Of a DNA stretch of 64,000 nt, positions 44,469 to 55,133 are shown in pieces. Each line of letters opens with the position of its first letter. Within the stretch, counting starts at the first letter, position 1. The notes below the pieces were generated by a model. The model was not told the DNA's origin and did not search any database. It worked only from the letters and a program-made list of their open reading frames with translations. This DNA comes from Arthrobacter sp. TMP15 (GTDB lineage: Bacteria > Actinomycetota > Actinomycetes > Actinomycetales > Micrococcaceae), in contig NZ_CP154262.1 in assembly GCF_039529835.1 (NCBI RefSeq), positions 3,038,001 to 3,102,000 of the forward strand, written 5' to 3'. Position numbers and translations under genes: made by a program.

Positions 44469-44948
44469 TTACAGTTCGGTAGTGGTGCCACCTGCAGCAG
44501 TGATCTTTGTAACCGCGCTGGAGGAGAATGCGTCAGCAGCAATATCAACCTTGACGGTGATTTCGCCGGTGCCAAGCACCTTCACGAGCTGGTTCTTACG
44601 AACCGCTCCCTTTTCAACCAGAGCTTCGACGGTGACAACGCCACCTTCAGGGAAGAGCTCGTTCAGCTTGTCCAGGTTTACAACCTGGAACTCAACGCGG
44701 AACGGGTTCTTGAAGCCACGCAGCTTGGGCAAGCGCATGTGCAACGGCAACTGGCCGCCAGCAAAGCCAGCCTTTACCTGGTAGCGAGCCTTGGTACCCT
44801 TGGTACCGCGACCTGCGGTCTTACCCTTGGATCCTTCACCACGGCCAACACGGGTTTTAGCCGTCTTGGCACCGGGTGCCGGTCGCAGGTGGTGAACCTT
44901 GAGTGCGTTCTGCTTTTCAACAGTCTCAGCAGTGTTTTTTTCAGCCAC
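44469..44948 (-). CDS. rplO: 50S ribosomal protein L15
   Basis: About 159 residues. GTG 44948 is chosen as start because GAGGAGG lies nine bases upstream and it directly follows the rpmD stop; the longer frame to 44966 would overlap rpmD. Signatures are [36 protein letters not shown] and [16 protein letters not shown]. Assembly protein of the large subunit. Confidence 0.95.
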   Translation of the reverse strand: MAEKNTAETVEKQNALKVHHLRPAPGAKTAKTRVGRGEGSKGKTAGRGTKGTKARYQVKAGFAGGQLPLHMRLPKLRGFKNPFRVEFQVVNLDKLNELFPEGGVVTVEALVEKGAVRKNQLVKVLGTGEITVKVDIAADAFSSSAVTKITAAGGTTTEL

Positions 44949-44949
44949 T

Positions 44950-45162
44950 TTACTTCGCCTCCTCAACCTTGATCAGGTGCGGAATCGTGTTGACCATGCC
45001 AACAGTCACTGAGTCTGCAACGCGAACGACGGTGTCGTCAATGCGCTTCAAACCCAATGAACGCAGCGTGGCCTTCTGGTTCGCCTTGGCGCCAATGACG
45101 CCCCTGATCTGAGTGATTGTCAGCTTCTTCTCAGAAACCTGGATGTTCTTCGGTGTAGTCAT
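44950..45162 (-). CDS. rpmD: 50S ribosomal protein L30
   Basis: A 70-residue L30 with [28 protein letters not shown] and the end [14 protein letters not shown]. Start overlaps the rpsE stop by one base. Confidence 0.96.
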   Translation of the reverse strand: MTTPKNIQVSEKKLTITQIRGVIGAKANQKATLRSLGLKRIDDTVVRVADSVTVGMVNTIPHLIKVEEAK

Positions 45163-45872
45163 TACAGACCTGCCTTTTGCATATTGCGCAACAGCACAGC
45201 CGGAGCAACTTCATCCAAAGGCAGGCCGCGGCGAGCCGCAACAGCCTTGGGGTCTTCCAGACCCTTCAATGCAGCAACAGTTGCGTGAACAATGTTGATT
45301 GCATTTGAGGAACCCAGTGACTTGGACAGCACGTCATGAATGCCAACGCATTCCAAGATGGCGCGAACCGGACCACCGGCAATAACACCGGTACCAGCTG
45401 CAGCCGGACGCAACAGTACGACGCCGGCAGCGGCTTCACCCTGTACGCGGTGCGGAATGGTCTTGCCCACCAAGGGAACGCGGAAGAAGGTCTTCTTGGC
45501 CTCTTCTACACCCTTGGCGATAGCGGCCGGAACTTCCTTGGCCTTGCCATAGCCGACGCCAACCAAACCATTGCCGTCACCGACGATGACAAGTGCAGTG
45601 AAGCTAAAGCGACGACCACCCTTGACAACCTTGGCGACACGGTTGATGTTGACTACGCGCTCGATGAACTGGCTTTTTTCAGCCTCGCGTCCACCGTCAC
45701 GACCACGGCCGCGGCCACCGTCGCGACCGCCTTCGCGGCCTCCACGAGCACCGTCGCGACCGCCACGGCCACGGGCGCTGTCGGCGCCTGGTGCTGTCTC
45801 GGTCTTCGCGGCTGCACCGTCAGCTGCAGTTGCTTCTGACACAGTGTTCTCCTTGTTAATGTTTTCGGTCAC
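45162..45872 (-). CDS. rpsE: 30S ribosomal protein S5 with RG-rich N-terminal extension
   Basis: A 236-residue S5, about 70 longer than E. coli S5. Residues 1-64 form a low-complexity extension with repeated RGG/RDGG units (about 34-63). The core starts at [34 protein letters not shown] and has normal S5 length. GTG 45872 overlaps the rplR stop by four bases. Similar extensions occur in related actinobacteria; function unknown. Confidence 0.96.
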   Translation of the reverse strand: MTENINKENTVSEATAADGAAAKTETAPGADSARGRGGRDGARGGREGGRDGGRGRGRDGGREAEKSQFIERVVNINRVAKVVKGGRRFSFTALVIVGDGNGLVGVGYGKAKEVPAAIAKGVEEAKKTFFRVPLVGKTIPHRVQGEAAAGVVLLRPAAAGTGVIAGGPVRAILECVGIHDVLSKSLGSSNAINIVHATVAALKGLEDPKAVAARRGLPLDEVAPAVLLRNMQKAGL

Positions 45873-46240
45873 AGTGCCAGACCGCCTTCACGTGCGCCAT
45901 CAGCAATGGCTGCGACACGGCCGTGGTAACGGTTTCCGCCACGGTCGAAGACAACAGCTTCAATGCCGGCAGCCTTGGCGCGCTCGGCAACGAGCTCACC
46001 AACGCGCTTGGCCTTGGCAGTCTTGTCACCTTCGAAAGTGCGAAGATCTGCTTCCAGGGTTGATGCAGACACTAGGGTCAGACCCTGTGTGTCATCGATG
46101 ACCTGCACGAATACGTGGCGGGCTGAACGGTTTACCACAAGACGCGGACGTACTGTGGTGCCGCTGACGCGCTTACGTACACGCAGGTGACGACGGCCGC
46201 GTGCTGCGGCCTTGGACTTTCCTCTTACGGATAGTGCCAT
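45869..46240 (-). CDS. rplR: 50S ribosomal protein L18
   Basis: About 123 residues from ATG 46240 ([27 protein letters not shown]), one base after the rplF stop. Signatures are [20 protein letters not shown] and [24 protein letters not shown]. Binds 5S rRNA. Confidence 0.97.
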   Translation of the reverse strand: MALSVRGKSKAAARGRRHLRVRKRVSGTTVRPRLVVNRSARHVFVQVIDDTQGLTLVSASTLEADLRTFEGDKTAKAKRVGELVAERAKAAGIEAVVFDRGGNRYHGRVAAIADGAREGGLAL

Positions 46241-46241
46241 G

Positions 46242-46778
46242 TTACTTACCAGCCTTTCCGACCTTGCGGCGGATGATTTCGCCGGCGTAGCGTACGCCCT
46301 TACCCTTGTACGGGTCGGGCCTGCGCAGCTTGCGGATGTTGGCAGCAACTTCGCCCACCTGCTGCTTGTCAATGCCTGACACGGAGAGCTTAGTGGGGCT
46401 CTCAACAGTCAGTGTGATGCCCTCGGGAGCCTCAATGGCAACCGGGTGGCTGAAGCCCAGAGCGAACTCCAGGTTCGCGCCCTTGGCGACTACGCGGTAA
46501 CCGGTACCAACAATTTCCAGCTTCTTCTCGTAGCCCTTTGTGACACCTGTGATCAGGTTGTCAATGAGGGTGCGAGTCAAACCGTGGAGTGAACGCGAGT
46601 TGCGCTCATCGTTGGGTCGAGCAACCGTGACGGTGTTCTCTTCGAGTGCAACCGTGATGGGGCTGGCAACTGTAAGCTGCAGCGTTCCCTTCGGGCCCTT
46701 GACGGAAACCAGGTTGTTATCAACCTTGACCTCGACGCCGGCAGGCACGGAGATGGGGAGACGTCCAATACGTGACAT
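46242..46778 (-). CDS. rplF: 50S ribosomal protein L6
   Basis: A 178-residue L6 with two repeated beta domains. [17 protein letters not shown] opens it and [25 protein letters not shown] closes it. Normal length. Confidence 0.97.
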   Translation of the reverse strand: MSRIGRLPISVPAGVEVKVDNNLVSVKGPKGTLQLTVASPITVALEENTVTVARPNDERNSRSLHGLTRTLIDNLITGVTKGYEKKLEIVGTGYRVVAKGANLEFALGFSHPVAIEAPEGITLTVESPTKLSVSGIDKQQVGEVAANIRKLRRPDPYKGKGVRYAGEIIRRKVGKAGK

Positions 46779-46801
46779 AAGTTCTTTCCCTTCTCTCTCT
46801 A

Positions 46802-47200
46802 CTACCAGACGTAGGCGAGGACTTCCCCACCCACGCCCTTCTTGGCAGCCTGGCGGTCGGTCAGCAGACCGGAAGACGTCGACAAGATGGCGACACCCAA
46901 CCCACCCAATACGTTGGGGAGGTTAGTGGACTTCGCGTATACACGCAGTCCGGGCTTGGAGATACGGCGCAGCCCAGCGATTGAACGCTCGCGTGCGGGA
47001 CCGTACTTCAAGTCAATGGTCATCTTCTTGCCAACTTCGGCGTCTTCAACCTTCCACGCAGTAATGTAACCCTGCGCCTTCAGGATGTCGGCGATATGGC
47101 CTTTAAGCTTGCTAAACGGCATGGTCACGGTGTCGTGGTGAGCCGAGTTTGCGTTGCGCAGACGCGTAAGCATGTCTGCGACAGGATCTGTCATTGTCAT
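46802..47200 (-). CDS. rpsH: 30S ribosomal protein S8
   Basis: A 132-residue S8. [19 protein letters not shown] at the start and [28 protein letters not shown] at the end are standard. Translation may begin at either of two Met codons two residues apart. In most bacteria rpsN lies directly upstream; here rplE does. Confidence 0.97.
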   Translation of the reverse strand: MTMTDPVADMLTRLRNANSAHHDTVTMPFSKLKGHIADILKAQGYITAWKVEDAEVGKKMTIDLKYGPARERSIAGLRRISKPGLRVYAKSTNLPNVLGGLGVAILSTSSGLLTDRQAAKKGVGGEVLAYVW

Positions 47201-47303
47201 TTGGGCGCTTGCCCTTCCTCGTAACGGTTTCCTTCGCGCAATGCACTTTCACCAGCATTAAATACCGGGGAGCTGCATCCGCAGAACGGACCTTTTACGT
47301 AGA

Positions 47304-47888
47304 TTATTTATCTTCGGATTTAAACGGGAAGCCAAGCGCCTTGAGCAGCGCGCGGCCTTCGTTATCGGTCTTGGCTGTGGTAACGACCGTGATGTCCATG
47401 CCGCGTGTGCGGTCAATGGAATCCTGATCGATCTCGTGGAACATAACCTGCTCGGTCAAACCGAAGGTGTAGTTACCGTTGCCGTCAAACTGCTTGCCAC
47501 TGAGGCCGCGGAAGTCGCGGATACGGGGCAGAGCAAGAGTGACCAAGCGGTCCAGGAATTCCCACATGCGGTCTCCACGCAACGTGGCGTGGCAACCGAT
47601 CGGCATGCCTTCGCGCAGTTTGAACTGTGCGATCGACTTGCGAGCCTTGGAAACCTGAGGCTTCTGGCCGGTGATAGCTGTGAGGTCGCGAACGGCGCCG
47701 TCGATGAGCTTGGAGTCCTTAGCGGCATCTCCAACACCCATGTTGACAACAACCTTGACCAGGCGCGGAACCTGGTTAACGTTCCCGTAGCTGAATTCCT
47801 CAACCAGGCTCGACTTGATCTCCGCTGCATAGCGGGCCTTCAGGCGAGGAGTGATCTTTGGCGTGTTCTCTGCAACTGCGGCGCTCAT
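47304..47888 (-). CDS. rplE: 50S ribosomal protein L5
   Basis: A 194-residue L5. Conserved parts are [21 protein letters not shown]-type segment near 45, [25 protein letters not shown] and the end [26 protein letters not shown]. Binds 5S rRNA and contacts P-site tRNA. Overlaps the rplX stop by four bases; the 103 bases to rpsH contain no gene. Confidence 0.97.
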   Translation of the reverse strand: MSAAVAENTPKITPRLKARYAAEIKSSLVEEFSYGNVNQVPRLVKVVVNMGVGDAAKDSKLIDGAVRDLTAITGQKPQVSKARKSIAQFKLREGMPIGCHATLRGDRMWEFLDRLVTLALPRIRDFRGLSGKQFDGNGNYTFGLTEQVMFHEIDQDSIDRTRGMDITVVTTAKTDNEGRALLKALGFPFKSEDK

Positions 47889-48247
47889 GCCAGGTCCTTC
47901 CCCGAGGTCTTGGCAACGCGGATACGTACTTGACGCTCGCGGCCATCGCGCTCAACGGTGTCGATGCGGTAGCCAACGCGAGTTGGCTTCTTCGTGGACG
48001 GGTCCACTACAGCAACGTTGGAGATGTGAATGGGTGCCTCGACGCTCTCGATGCCACCAGTGTTGGTGCCACGTTCGGTCTGACCGGCTTTGGTGTGCTT
48101 GGTGACACGATTAATTCCTTCAACCAACACGCGGTTGGTTTCGGTGTTAACCATCAGGACCTTGCCCTGCTTGCCACGGTCGCCGCCACGTTCAGCCTTG
48201 GCGCCTGTGATGACCTGAACCAGGTCACCCTTCTTGATCTTTGCCAT
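47885..48247 (-). CDS. rplX: 50S ribosomal protein L24
   Basis: A 120-residue L24 with the KOW motif near the N-terminus ([29 protein letters not shown]) and [20 protein letters not shown]. Initiates large-subunit assembly. Three bases after rplN. Confidence 0.97.
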   Translation of the reverse strand: MAKIKKGDLVQVITGAKAERGGDRGKQGKVLMVNTETNRVLVEGINRVTKHTKAGQTERGTNTGGIESVEAPIHISNVAVVDPSTKKPTRVGYRIDTVERDGRERQVRIRVAKTSGKDLA

Positions 48248-48250
48248 AAG

Positions 48251-48619
48251 TTACAGCACCTCCGGAGCCAACGAGATGATCTTCATGAATTTCTTGTCAC
48301 GAAGTTCACGGCCAACCGGGCCGAAGATACGGGTACCACGAGGGTCACCGTCAGTTTTGAGAATGACAGCTGCATTCTCGTCAAACTTGATGTAGGAACC
48401 ATCCGCACGGCGGCGTTCCTTCTTTGTGCGAACGATGACAGCTTTTACGATGTCACCCTTCTTTACGTTACCGCCGGGAATTGCGTCCTTGACGGTTGCG
48501 ACAATGGTGTCGCCAATGCCTGCGTAGCGGCGCCCAGATCCACCGAGAACGCGGATTGTCAAGATTTCCTTGGCACCCGTGTTGTCGGCGACCTTAAGCC
48601 GCGACTCCTGCTGAATCAC
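48251..48619 (-). CDS. rplN: 50S ribosomal protein L14
   Basis: About 122 residues from GTG 48619 ([18 protein letters not shown] read with Met), preceded by AGGAGA; the longer frame to 48655 does not fit the family. Conserved [15 protein letters not shown] and the end [13 protein letters not shown]. First gene of the spc operon, with over 500 bases upstream. Confidence 0.96.
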   Translation of the reverse strand: MIQQESRLKVADNTGAKEILTIRVLGGSGRRYAGIGDTIVATVKDAIPGGNVKKGDIVKAVIVRTKKERRRADGSYIKFDENAAVILKTDGDPRGTRIFGPVGRELRDKKFMKIISLAPEVL

Positions 48620-49132
48620 TAGTATCTCCTGTTCGTCGCGCCGGTTCTTGGCCATAAATCATCTATGGATAAGCCTTGCGGAACGTATTGATCGGGATGT
48701 CTCTGAACGTGCCTGGATTTTGCCAAAACACGCCTAAACTCTTCATGCCAACTGCACTTTCCGCTCCGGGCTATTGCGTGAAAAATCCACGCGCCAGACG
48801 GCAGTTTGTAGTGGCACGAACGTTTACGAGGTAATCGCGCGCCTAACTTTCGCGACCGTAAACGGTCACACGGAAAAAGCGCAGCAATAAATAATCCTAG
48901 CACGACGCCGGTACCCGGGGGTACGCTACCAGCCACCCAGTGCGTTACCTCCCCCACACCGCGCGCCTTCGCGCAGGTATCGGCATTCGCGCTGGTATCG
49001 GCATTCGCTGGGCGTCACCCGAGACTTGAACGGCGTCGGGCATTGGATGTTAAACGACGTTGGGCCCGCCACCGGTAACGGTGACGGGCCCAACGTTTTA
49101 GTTCACAAACTCAACCATGAGGTTGAAAATGA
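48620..49132. other. Gap between S10 and spc operons
   Basis: Over 500 bases between rplN and rpsQ. It holds the rpsQ terminator (49058-49095), two copies of GGTATCGGCATTCGC 18 bases apart (48976-48990 and 48994-49008), and an inverted repeat GACCGTTTACGGTC near 48854-48867 on the leader side of rplN. The spc promoter should be here; no clear hexamer pair was found. Reading frames in this stretch have no ribosomal-protein or other recognisable character. Confidence 0.6.
49058..49095 (-). terminator. Terminator after rpsQ
   Basis: CGTTGGGCCCG...CACCG pairs with CGGTG...CGGGCCCAACG (16 pairs with one mismatch, loop GTAA region). It lies 38 bases past the rpsQ stop and ends the S10 operon on the minus strand. 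Confidence 0.85.
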
Positions 49133-49429
49133 TTACTTGGCCTTTTCGACGATCTCGACGAGGCGGAACCGCTTGGTAGCGGACAGCGGACGAGTCTCGC
49201 TGATGACGACCAGGTCGCCGATACCGGCGCTGTTCTCCTCATCGTGAGCCTTGACCTTTTTGTTGCGTCGCAGCACCTTGCCGTACAAGGCGTGCTTTAC
49301 GCGGTCTTCGACCTCTACAACGATGGTTTTTTCCATCTTGTCGGAGACAACGTAACCGCGCATCTTCTTGCGATCGCCACGGACAACAGTCTCCGCACCT
49401 GTTTCGGTGCTGTTTACAGAATCGCTCAC
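49133..49429 (-). CDS. rpsQ: 30S ribosomal protein S17
   Basis: A 98-residue S17: short N-terminal extension, then [36 protein letters not shown] and [28 protein letters not shown]. Last gene of the S10 operon; overlaps the rpmC stop by four bases. Confidence 0.97.
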   Translation of the reverse strand: MSDSVNSTETGAETVVRGDRKKMRGYVVSDKMEKTIVVEVEDRVKHALYGKVLRRNKKVKAHDEENSAGIGDLVVISETRPLSATKRFRLVEIVEKAK

Positions 49430-49749
49430 TTGGCGTCCTCCTTTGTTTCTTCAGCCTTCTTGGAGGCCTTCTTGGCTTCCTTGTCAGCCTTTTTGGAGGC
49501 CTTCTCCACAGGTGGTGCAGCAACCACGTCCGGGCGTATGCCCAGTTCGCGTTCGCGCAACACTGTGTAGATGCGGGCGATGTCGCGCTTTACAACGCGA
49601 AGACGACCATGGCTTTCCAGCTGACCGGTGGCCGACTGGAAGCGCAGGTTGAACAGTTCTTCCTTAGCCTTGCGGAGCTCTTCGCCCAAACGGGCGTTAT
49701 TGAACCCGTCAAGCTGTGCAGGGGCAAGTTCTTTGGAACCAATTGACAT
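49426..49749 (-). CDS. rpmC: 50S ribosomal protein L29
   Basis: 107 residues against the usual 65-75. The L29 helical hairpin covers about 10-72 ([36 protein letters not shown]-type region). Residues 80-107 form a Lys/Ala/Glu-rich tail with KKA repeats. Two bases after rplP. Confidence 0.96.
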   Translation of the reverse strand: MSIGSKELAPAQLDGFNNARLGEELRKAKEELFNLRFQSATGQLESHGRLRVVKRDIARIYTVLRERELGIRPDVVAAPPVEKASKKADKEAKKASKKAEETKEDAK

Positions 49750-49751
49750 CT

Positions 49752-50168
49752 TTACTCACCACCTTCGCGACGCACAATGCGTGCTTTCAACGGCAGCTTG
49801 TGGATTGCCAGGCGCAATGCCTCGCGTGCTACCTCTTCTGATACACCGGAGAGTTCGAAGAGAACACGGCCGGGCTTAACATTCGCGATCCACCACTCGG
49901 GTGAACCCTTACCGGAACCCATACGGGTTTCGGCAGGCTTCTTCGTCAACGGACGGTCAGGGTAGATGTTGATCCACACTTTACCGCCACGCTTGATGTG
50001 ACGCGTCATGGCGATACGAGCGGACTCGATCTGACGGTTGGTTACGTATGCCGGCGAGAGAGCCTGAATGCCCCACTCACCAAACGAAACCGTGGTGCCA
50101 CCAGTAGCCTGCCCCGTACGACCGGGGTGGTGCTGCTTACGGTGCTTTACTCGACGTGGGATAAGCAT
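49752..50168 (-). CDS. rplP: 50S ribosomal protein L16
   Basis: A 138-residue L16 with [71 protein letters not shown]. Contacts the peptidyl-transferase region. Directly follows rpsC. Confidence 0.98.
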   Translation of the reverse strand: MLIPRRVKHRKQHHPGRTGQATGGTTVSFGEWGIQALSPAYVTNRQIESARIAMTRHIKRGGKVWINIYPDRPLTKKPAETRMGSGKGSPEWWIANVKPGRVLFELSGVSEEVAREALRLAIHKLPLKARIVRREGGE

Positions 50169-51017
50169 TTACGCCTTTCCTCCTTCTACTGCCGGAGCCG
50201 CAACCTCTGCAGCTACAGGAGCCTGAACCGGGGCAGCTGCCTCGGTGCGCTCAGGACGGTCGTTGCGACGACGGTCGCCACCGGCACGGGGGCCGCGGTT
50301 TCCGCGGTCGTCACCGTCACGGCGCGGGCCACGGCCACGTGCAGGAGCAGCAGCTGCCTGGGCAGCCAGTTCCTTGGACGTGACATCGCCCTTGTAGATC
50401 CAGACCTTGACACCAATACGGCCAAATACGGTTTTGGCTTCAAAGAAGCCGTAATCGATGTTGGCACGCAGGGTGTGCAGGGGCACACGACCTTCGCGGT
50501 AGAACTCGGTGCGTGACATTTCAGCGCCACCCAAACGACCAGCACAAGCGACGCGGATGCCCTTGACGCTGCCGGTACGCTGAGCTGACTGCATTGCCTT
50601 CTTCATCGCGCGGCGGAAAGCCACACGGCTAGTTAGCTGCTCGGCGATGCCCTGGGCAACAAGCTGAGCGTCTGCTTCCGGGTTTTTGACTTCCAGGATG
50701 TTCAGCTGAACCTGCTTGCCGGTGAGCTTTTCGAGCTCGCCGCGGATGCGGTCTGCCTCGGCTCCACGGCGACCGATCACAATTCCGGGACGTGCTGTGT
50801 GGATATCCACACGAACACGGTCACGGGTGCGCTCGATCTCAACCTTGGAAATGCCGGCGCGGTCCATGCCTGTAGACATGAGTGCGCGGATCTGGATGTC
50901 TTCTTTTACGAAGTCCTTGTACCGCTGGCCGGGCTTGTTGCTGTCTGCGAACCAATGCGAACGGTGGTCCGTCGTGATCCCGAGACGGAAACCGTGCGGG
51001 TTTACTTTCTGTCCCAC
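50169..51017 (-). CDS. rpsC: 30S ribosomal protein S3 with RG-rich C-terminal tail
   Basis: A 282-residue S3. The KH domain (about 40-110) has the [18 protein letters not shown] motif, followed by the S3 C-domain with [26 protein letters not shown]. Residues 218-282 are a low-complexity tail, first RG/RD-rich, then Ala/Pro/Val-rich. GTG start directly after the rplV stop. Confidence 0.97.
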   Translation of the reverse strand: MGQKVNPHGFRLGITTDHRSHWFADSNKPGQRYKDFVKEDIQIRALMSTGMDRAGISKVEIERTRDRVRVDIHTARPGIVIGRRGAEADRIRGELEKLTGKQVQLNILEVKNPEADAQLVAQGIAEQLTSRVAFRRAMKKAMQSAQRTGSVKGIRVACAGRLGGAEMSRTEFYREGRVPLHTLRANIDYGFFEAKTVFGRIGVKVWIYKGDVTSKELAAQAAAAPARGRGPRRDGDDRGNRGPRAGGDRRRNDRPERTEAAAPVQAPVAAEVAAPAVEGGKA

Positions 51018-51383
51018 TTAGCGAGCCTCCTCTTTCTCGGGGGTAGCGACAACCACTGTTACGTGGCTTGTACGCTTCTTGATCTGAAATGCACGGCCCT
51101 GTGCACGCGGCTGGAACCGCTTCATGGTGGGGCCTTCATCGACATAAATCTCGCTGATGTACAGATCATTTTCGTTGAACGCGACGCTGTCGCGATCTGC
51201 CAGAACGCGGGCGTTAGCCACTGCGGACTGGACTACCTTGAATACCGGCTCCGAAGCGCCCTGTGGGGCAAACTTCAAAATCGCCAATGCCTCATTCGCC
51301 TGCTTGCCACGAATCAGGTTGACGACGCGCCGGGCCTTCATAGGCGTTACGCGCAGATGACGCGCACTTGCCTTGGCTTCCAT
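51018..51383 (-). CDS. rplV: 50S ribosomal protein L22
   Basis: A 121-residue L22: [26 protein letters not shown] at the start, the exit-tunnel loop near 85-95 ([27 protein letters not shown]). Normal length. Confidence 0.98.
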   Translation of the reverse strand: MEAKASARHLRVTPMKARRVVNLIRGKQANEALAILKFAPQGASEPVFKVVQSAVANARVLADRDSVAFNENDLYISEIYVDEGPTMKRFQPRAQGRAFQIKKRTSHVTVVVATPEKEEAR

Positions 51384-51421
51384 TGCTATCTCTCTCTCGT
51401 CTAAGCCGTAAAGCCAAGCGC

Positions 51422-51703
51422 CTAGCGGCGCTTGCCCTTACGGTCGTCCTTGACATGGCCGCGGAATGTCCGCGTGGCGGCGAATTCGCCGAGCTTGTGC
51501 CCGACCATCGACTCGGTAACAAACACAGGAATGTGCTTGCGACCGTCATGCACGGCGATCGTGTGACCCAACATATCGGGCACGATCATCGAGCGGCGGG
51601 ACCAGGTCTTAATTACGTTCTTGGTACCCTTTTCGTTCTCCCGAGCTACCTTTACAAAGAGGTGCTGGTCAACGAAAGGACCCTTCTTCAGGCTACGTGG
51701 CAT
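51422..51703 (-). CDS. rpsS: 30S ribosomal protein S19
   Basis: A 93-residue S19: [62 protein letters not shown]. Normal. Confidence 0.98.
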   Translation of the reverse strand: MPRSLKKGPFVDQHLFVKVARENEKGTKNVIKTWSRRSMIVPDMLGHTIAVHDGRKHIPVFVTESMVGHKLGEFAATRTFRGHVKDDRKGKRR

Positions 51704-51715
51704 GTCTCCAGGCTC

Positions 51716-52555
51716 CTATCGCTTGTTCTTGCCAGTACGGCGGCGACGAACAATCAGCTTGTCGCTCTCTTTGTTTGGACGGCGGGTACGGCCTTCGCGC
51801 TTACCGTTGGGGTTCACCGGGTGACGTCCACCGGAAGTCTTACCCTCACCACCACCATGTGGGTGATCAACAGGGTTCATGACAACACCGCGGACGGTTG
51901 GGCGTACGCCCTTCCAGCGCATACGGCCAGCCTTGCCCCAGTTGATGTTTGACTGCTCAGCGTTTCCAACTTCGCCGATGGTCGCGCGGCAGCGCGCATC
52001 AACGTTGCGGATTTCACCGGAGGGCAAACGCAGCTGGGCGTACTTGCCTTCCTTGGCGACGAGCTGAACCGAGGCACCAGCTGAACGTGCCATCTTGGCA
52101 CCGCCACCGGGACGCAGTTCCACAGCGTGAATAACAGTACCCACGGGGACGTTGCGCAACGGCAGGTTGTTGCCTGGCTTGATGTCAGCTGCGGCGCCGG
52201 CTTCTACAAAATCACCCTGGTTGAGCTTGTTCGGAGCGATGATGTAGCGCTTGGTGCCATCAACATAGTGCAGGAGGGCAATACGCGCGGTGCGGTTGGG
52301 ATCATATTCGATCTCAGCAACGCGAGCGTTAACGCCATCCTTGTCGTGACGACGGAAGTCAATCAGGCGGTACTGGCGCTTGTGGCCACCACCCTTGTGA
52401 CGAGTCGTGATACGACCAGTGTTATTGCGGCCACCCTTTTTGGGCAGGGGACGGACCAGAGACTTCTCTGGAGTCGACCGCGTGATTTCTGTGAAGTCAG
52501 CAACGCTCGAGCCACGACGGCCCGGGGTTGTCGGCTTATATTTACGGATTCCCAT
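51716..52555 (-). CDS. rplB: 50S ribosomal protein L2
   Basis: A 279-residue L2: [39 protein letters not shown], and the C-terminal [20 protein letters not shown] with the conserved His near the peptidyl-transferase centre. Confidence 0.98.
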   Translation of the reverse strand: MGIRKYKPTTPGRRGSSVADFTEITRSTPEKSLVRPLPKKGGRNNTGRITTRHKGGGHKRQYRLIDFRRHDKDGVNARVAEIEYDPNRTARIALLHYVDGTKRYIIAPNKLNQGDFVEAGAAADIKPGNNLPLRNVPVGTVIHAVELRPGGGAKMARSAGASVQLVAKEGKYAQLRLPSGEIRNVDARCRATIGEVGNAEQSNINWGKAGRMRWKGVRPTVRGVVMNPVDHPHGGGEGKTSGGRHPVNPNGKREGRTRRPNKESDKLIVRRRRTGKNKR

Positions 52556-52585
52556 AGTATATTTCCTCGTTAAAGTGGTCTCCGC

Positions 52586-52891
52586 TTAAGAAAGCGGACC
52601 GCCGAAGATGTCAATCGTGCCCTCGCGGAGGGAGACAATTGCGCGCTTGGTGTTCTTGCGCTGTCCCCATCCGAACTTGGTGCGCTTACGCTTACCAGCA
52701 CGGTTGATGGTGTTGATCGAGTCGACCTTGACGGAGAAGATTTTCTCCACGGCCAACTTGATCTCGGTCTTGTTCGAGCGAGGGTCGACCAGGAAGGTGT
52801 ATTTACCTTCGTCGATCAAGCCGTAGCTCTTTTCCGAGACGACGGGTGCAAGCACTACGTCGCGCGGATCCTTGATGGTGACGGCGCTCAC
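52586..52891 (-). CDS. rplW: 50S ribosomal protein L23
   Basis: A 101-residue L23: [57 protein letters not shown]. Tunnel-exit docking protein. Overlaps the rplD stop by four bases. Confidence 0.98.
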   Translation of the reverse strand: MSAVTIKDPRDVVLAPVVSEKSYGLIDEGKYTFLVDPRSNKTEIKLAVEKIFSVKVDSINTINRAGKRKRTKFGWGQRKNTKRAIVSLREGTIDIFGGPLS

Positions 52892-53724
52892 TTGGCGTCC
52901 TCCTCAATAGTCTGGGCAGCTTCGCCGCCGGCGGGAACAAAGCCTGCGGCTTTGGCGTCCTCAACCGTTGCAAACCAAACTTCGGCCACAGTGGCGTCAT
53001 ACCAGCGTGAACCAGGCACGTGGTACTTCATTGAGTCCTTGTTGCCCTTGATGGTGCCTTCGGCATCCTCAATAGCGTCAACGGAGACCAATTCTTCAAC
53101 CAGCAGCATGCTTGAAGCGAAAGCTTCGGCAGCGGCACGGCCTGAGACGAAGACTTCGTAAGCAGCCTGCGTGAAGACAATGTCATCGGAAACAAGCACG
53201 TCGTAGGTGTTGAGCTGGTCAACGTACAGAACGTGCAGGTCGGTGATGTTGCGTACGCTCAAAGCAGCGACATCGTTGGCACGCTCAATCACAACGAGCA
53301 CATTGCGTCGCGTTGTGACAGCAGCCAGCGTAGCCTTTGCGGCCTTGGTGGACGGCGTGGTGCCGGCAACCAATTCAGCAATGACGTGAATACGGCCGTT
53401 GCGTGCACGGTCAGAGAGGGCGCCGCGCAAAGCTGCTGCCTTCATCTTCTTGGGCGTGCGCTGGCTGTAATCGCGAGGGGTAGGACCGTGGACAACGCCA
53501 CCACCAGTCATGTGAGGGGCACGGATTGAACCCTGACGGGCACGGCCGGTACCCTTCTGTGCATGTGGCTTGCGGCCTGCACCGGATACTTCGGCGCGGG
53601 TCTTGGTCTTGTGGGTACCCTGACGGGCAGCAGCGAGCTGAGCTACGACAACCTGGTGCAACAAGGGCACGTTGGTTTGTACGTCGAAGATCTCTGCAGG
53701 CAGGTCAACCTTTACAGTAGCCAT
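52888..53724 (-). CDS. rplD: 50S ribosomal protein L4 with extra C-terminal module
   Basis: 278 residues; most L4 proteins are near 205-210. The L4 core (1 to about 205) has [25 protein letters not shown] in the tunnel loop and [11 protein letters not shown] near 141. Residues 224-265 add a compact module, [19 protein letters not shown] then [19 protein letters not shown]. This looks like the short sunset-type domain found at the C-terminus of various actinobacterial proteins. The frame is continuous and overlaps rplW, so it is not an assembly fusion. The role of the module is unknown. Confidence 0.95.
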   Translation of the reverse strand: MATVKVDLPAEIFDVQTNVPLLHQVVVAQLAAARQGTHKTKTRAEVSGAGRKPHAQKGTGRARQGSIRAPHMTGGGVVHGPTPRDYSQRTPKKMKAAALRGALSDRARNGRIHVIAELVAGTTPSTKAAKATLAAVTTRRNVLVVIERANDVAALSVRNITDLHVLYVDQLNTYDVLVSDDIVFTQAAYEVFVSGRAAAEAFASSMLLVEELVSVDAIEDAEGTIKGNKDSMKYHVPGSRWYDATVAEVWFATVEDAKAAGFVPAGGEAAQTIEEDAK

Positions 53725-53728
53725 TTAC

Positions 53729-54379
53729 TTATGCTCCCTTCACGGCGGTGCGTACGAATACGACCTGGCCGCGGGCGCCGGGAACGGCACCCTTGATCAG
53801 CAGCAGCGACTTCTCGGCGTCAACACCGTGAACCGTAAGGTTCATGGTGGTTACGCGCTCGGCACCCATACGGCCTGCCATGCGCATACCCTTGAAAACG
53901 CGGCCAGGAGTGGACGCGCCACCGATGGAACCGGGCTTGCGGTGGTTCTTGTGTGCACCGTGCGAGGCCGGGGCGCCGTGGAAGCCGTGACGCTTCATGA
54001 CACCGGCAAAGCCCTTACCCTTTGAAGTACCGACAACGTCGACCTTCTGGCCGGCTTCGAAGATCTCAACTGAGAGCTCCTGGCCGAGTGAGTAAGTGTC
54101 AGCATCTGCTGTGCGCAGCTCGACGACGTGGCGGCGAGGCGTGACGCCTGCCTTTGCAAAGTGACCAGCCAAGGGCTTGGTGACTTTACGAGGATCGATC
54201 GCACCGTAGCCGATCTGGATCGCTACATAGCCATCAACCTCTGCATTGCGCAGCTGTGTGATGACATTGGAATCGGCCTGGACGACGGTTACTGGAACAA
54301 GCAAGTTGTTCTCGTCCCAGACCTGGGTCATGCCGAGCTTCGTGCCCAGGATGCCCTTAGTGTTTCGGGTCGCGGTCAT
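53729..54379 (-). CDS. rplC: 50S ribosomal protein L3
   Basis: A 216-residue L3: [25 protein letters not shown] at the start, and [51 protein letters not shown] in the central loop. Normal length; 17 bases after rpsJ. Confidence 0.98.
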   Translation of the reverse strand: MTATRNTKGILGTKLGMTQVWDENNLLVPVTVVQADSNVITQLRNAEVDGYVAIQIGYGAIDPRKVTKPLAGHFAKAGVTPRRHVVELRTADADTYSLGQELSVEIFEAGQKVDVVGTSKGKGFAGVMKRHGFHGAPASHGAHKNHRKPGSIGGASTPGRVFKGMRMAGRMGAERVTTMNLTVHGVDAEKSLLLIKGAVPGARGQVVFVRTAVKGA

Positions 54380-54396
54380 AGTTTCTCAGCACCTCC

Positions 54397-54705
54397 CTAC
54401 AGTTTGATTTCGATGTTCACGTCAGCCGGCAGGTCGAGACGCATGAGCGAATCAACTGCCTTGGGCGTGGGGTCAATGATGTCGATGAGACGCTTGTGCG
54501 TGCGCATTTCAAAGTGCTCGCGGCTGTCCTTGTACTTGTGAGGTGAACGAATTACACAGTAAATGTTCTTCTCGGTGGGCAGCGGCACGGGGCCCACTAC
54601 CGTTGCGCCTGCGCGCGTGACCGTCTCAACGATCTTCCGAGCTGAAACATCAATAACCTCGTGGTCATATGACTTCAGCCGGATGCGGATTTTTTGTCCC
54701 GCCAT
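54397..54705 (-). CDS. rpsJ: 30S ribosomal protein S10
   Basis: About 102 residues from ATG 54705 ([19 protein letters not shown]); the frame upstream is not part of it. [10 protein letters not shown] and [16 protein letters not shown] are conserved. First gene of the S10 operon; S10 also acts as NusE in antitermination. Confidence 0.98.
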   Translation of the reverse strand: MAGQKIRIRLKSYDHEVIDVSARKIVETVTRAGATVVGPVPLPTEKNIYCVIRSPHKYKDSREHFEMRTHKRLIDIIDPTPKAVDSLMRLDLPADVNIEIKL

Positions 54706-55133
54706 GGCGTCGTGACTCTCTTTCCTGTAACGAAGCACCCTAAGAGAAGCGATGCTGTTGACGTAAACGCTGTTTACTTTTACCTGTTCAATGTGGCACT
54801 CACAGCCACGCTTCCAACGAACTGAATCCGGATATTTCCGGGTTCCTCAATCCACCGAAGCTCCGACCCCCGCGGTCGGGCGTGTCGTGAATATTTCACG
54901 CACGTACCCGCACTAAATGCGAAGGGAAGGTTATGTTTGGTCTTTAACTTGGACCCTGCATCGAGCATTATCTCGACCGGGACACGAAAAAGAACTTGAA
55001 CAACTCAATAAGTATGCCGGATTCTGGCGATGAACGCCAATCGGGGCAGACGCGTCCTTCGCTACGTAGACTGGCCCTACCCCGGCTTTCGGTGCCTAAA
55101 CCTCGCCCTTGACAGGCATGAGAAGCTACTGGC
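54706..55133. other. Divergent gap, S10 operon / MFS gene
   Basis: 428 bases between rpsJ (leftward) and an MFS transporter (rightward). It should contain the S10 promoter and leader. I note an AT-richer patch with GTTTAC repeats near 54770-54780 and a small inverted repeat CCGGATATTTCCGG at 54828-54841. No convincing promoter hexamers or gene were found. Confidence 0.5.

Noticed and set aside
45663-45775. RG-rich stretch of rpsE as a frameshift or assembly artefact
   Set aside because: The frame is continuous from a coupled GTG start into the S5 core, and similar extensions occur in related actinobacteria.
48619-48957. 112-residue minus-strand frame upstream of rplN
   Set aside because: It overlaps the operon leader, has no family resemblance and an irregular composition; treated as non-coding.
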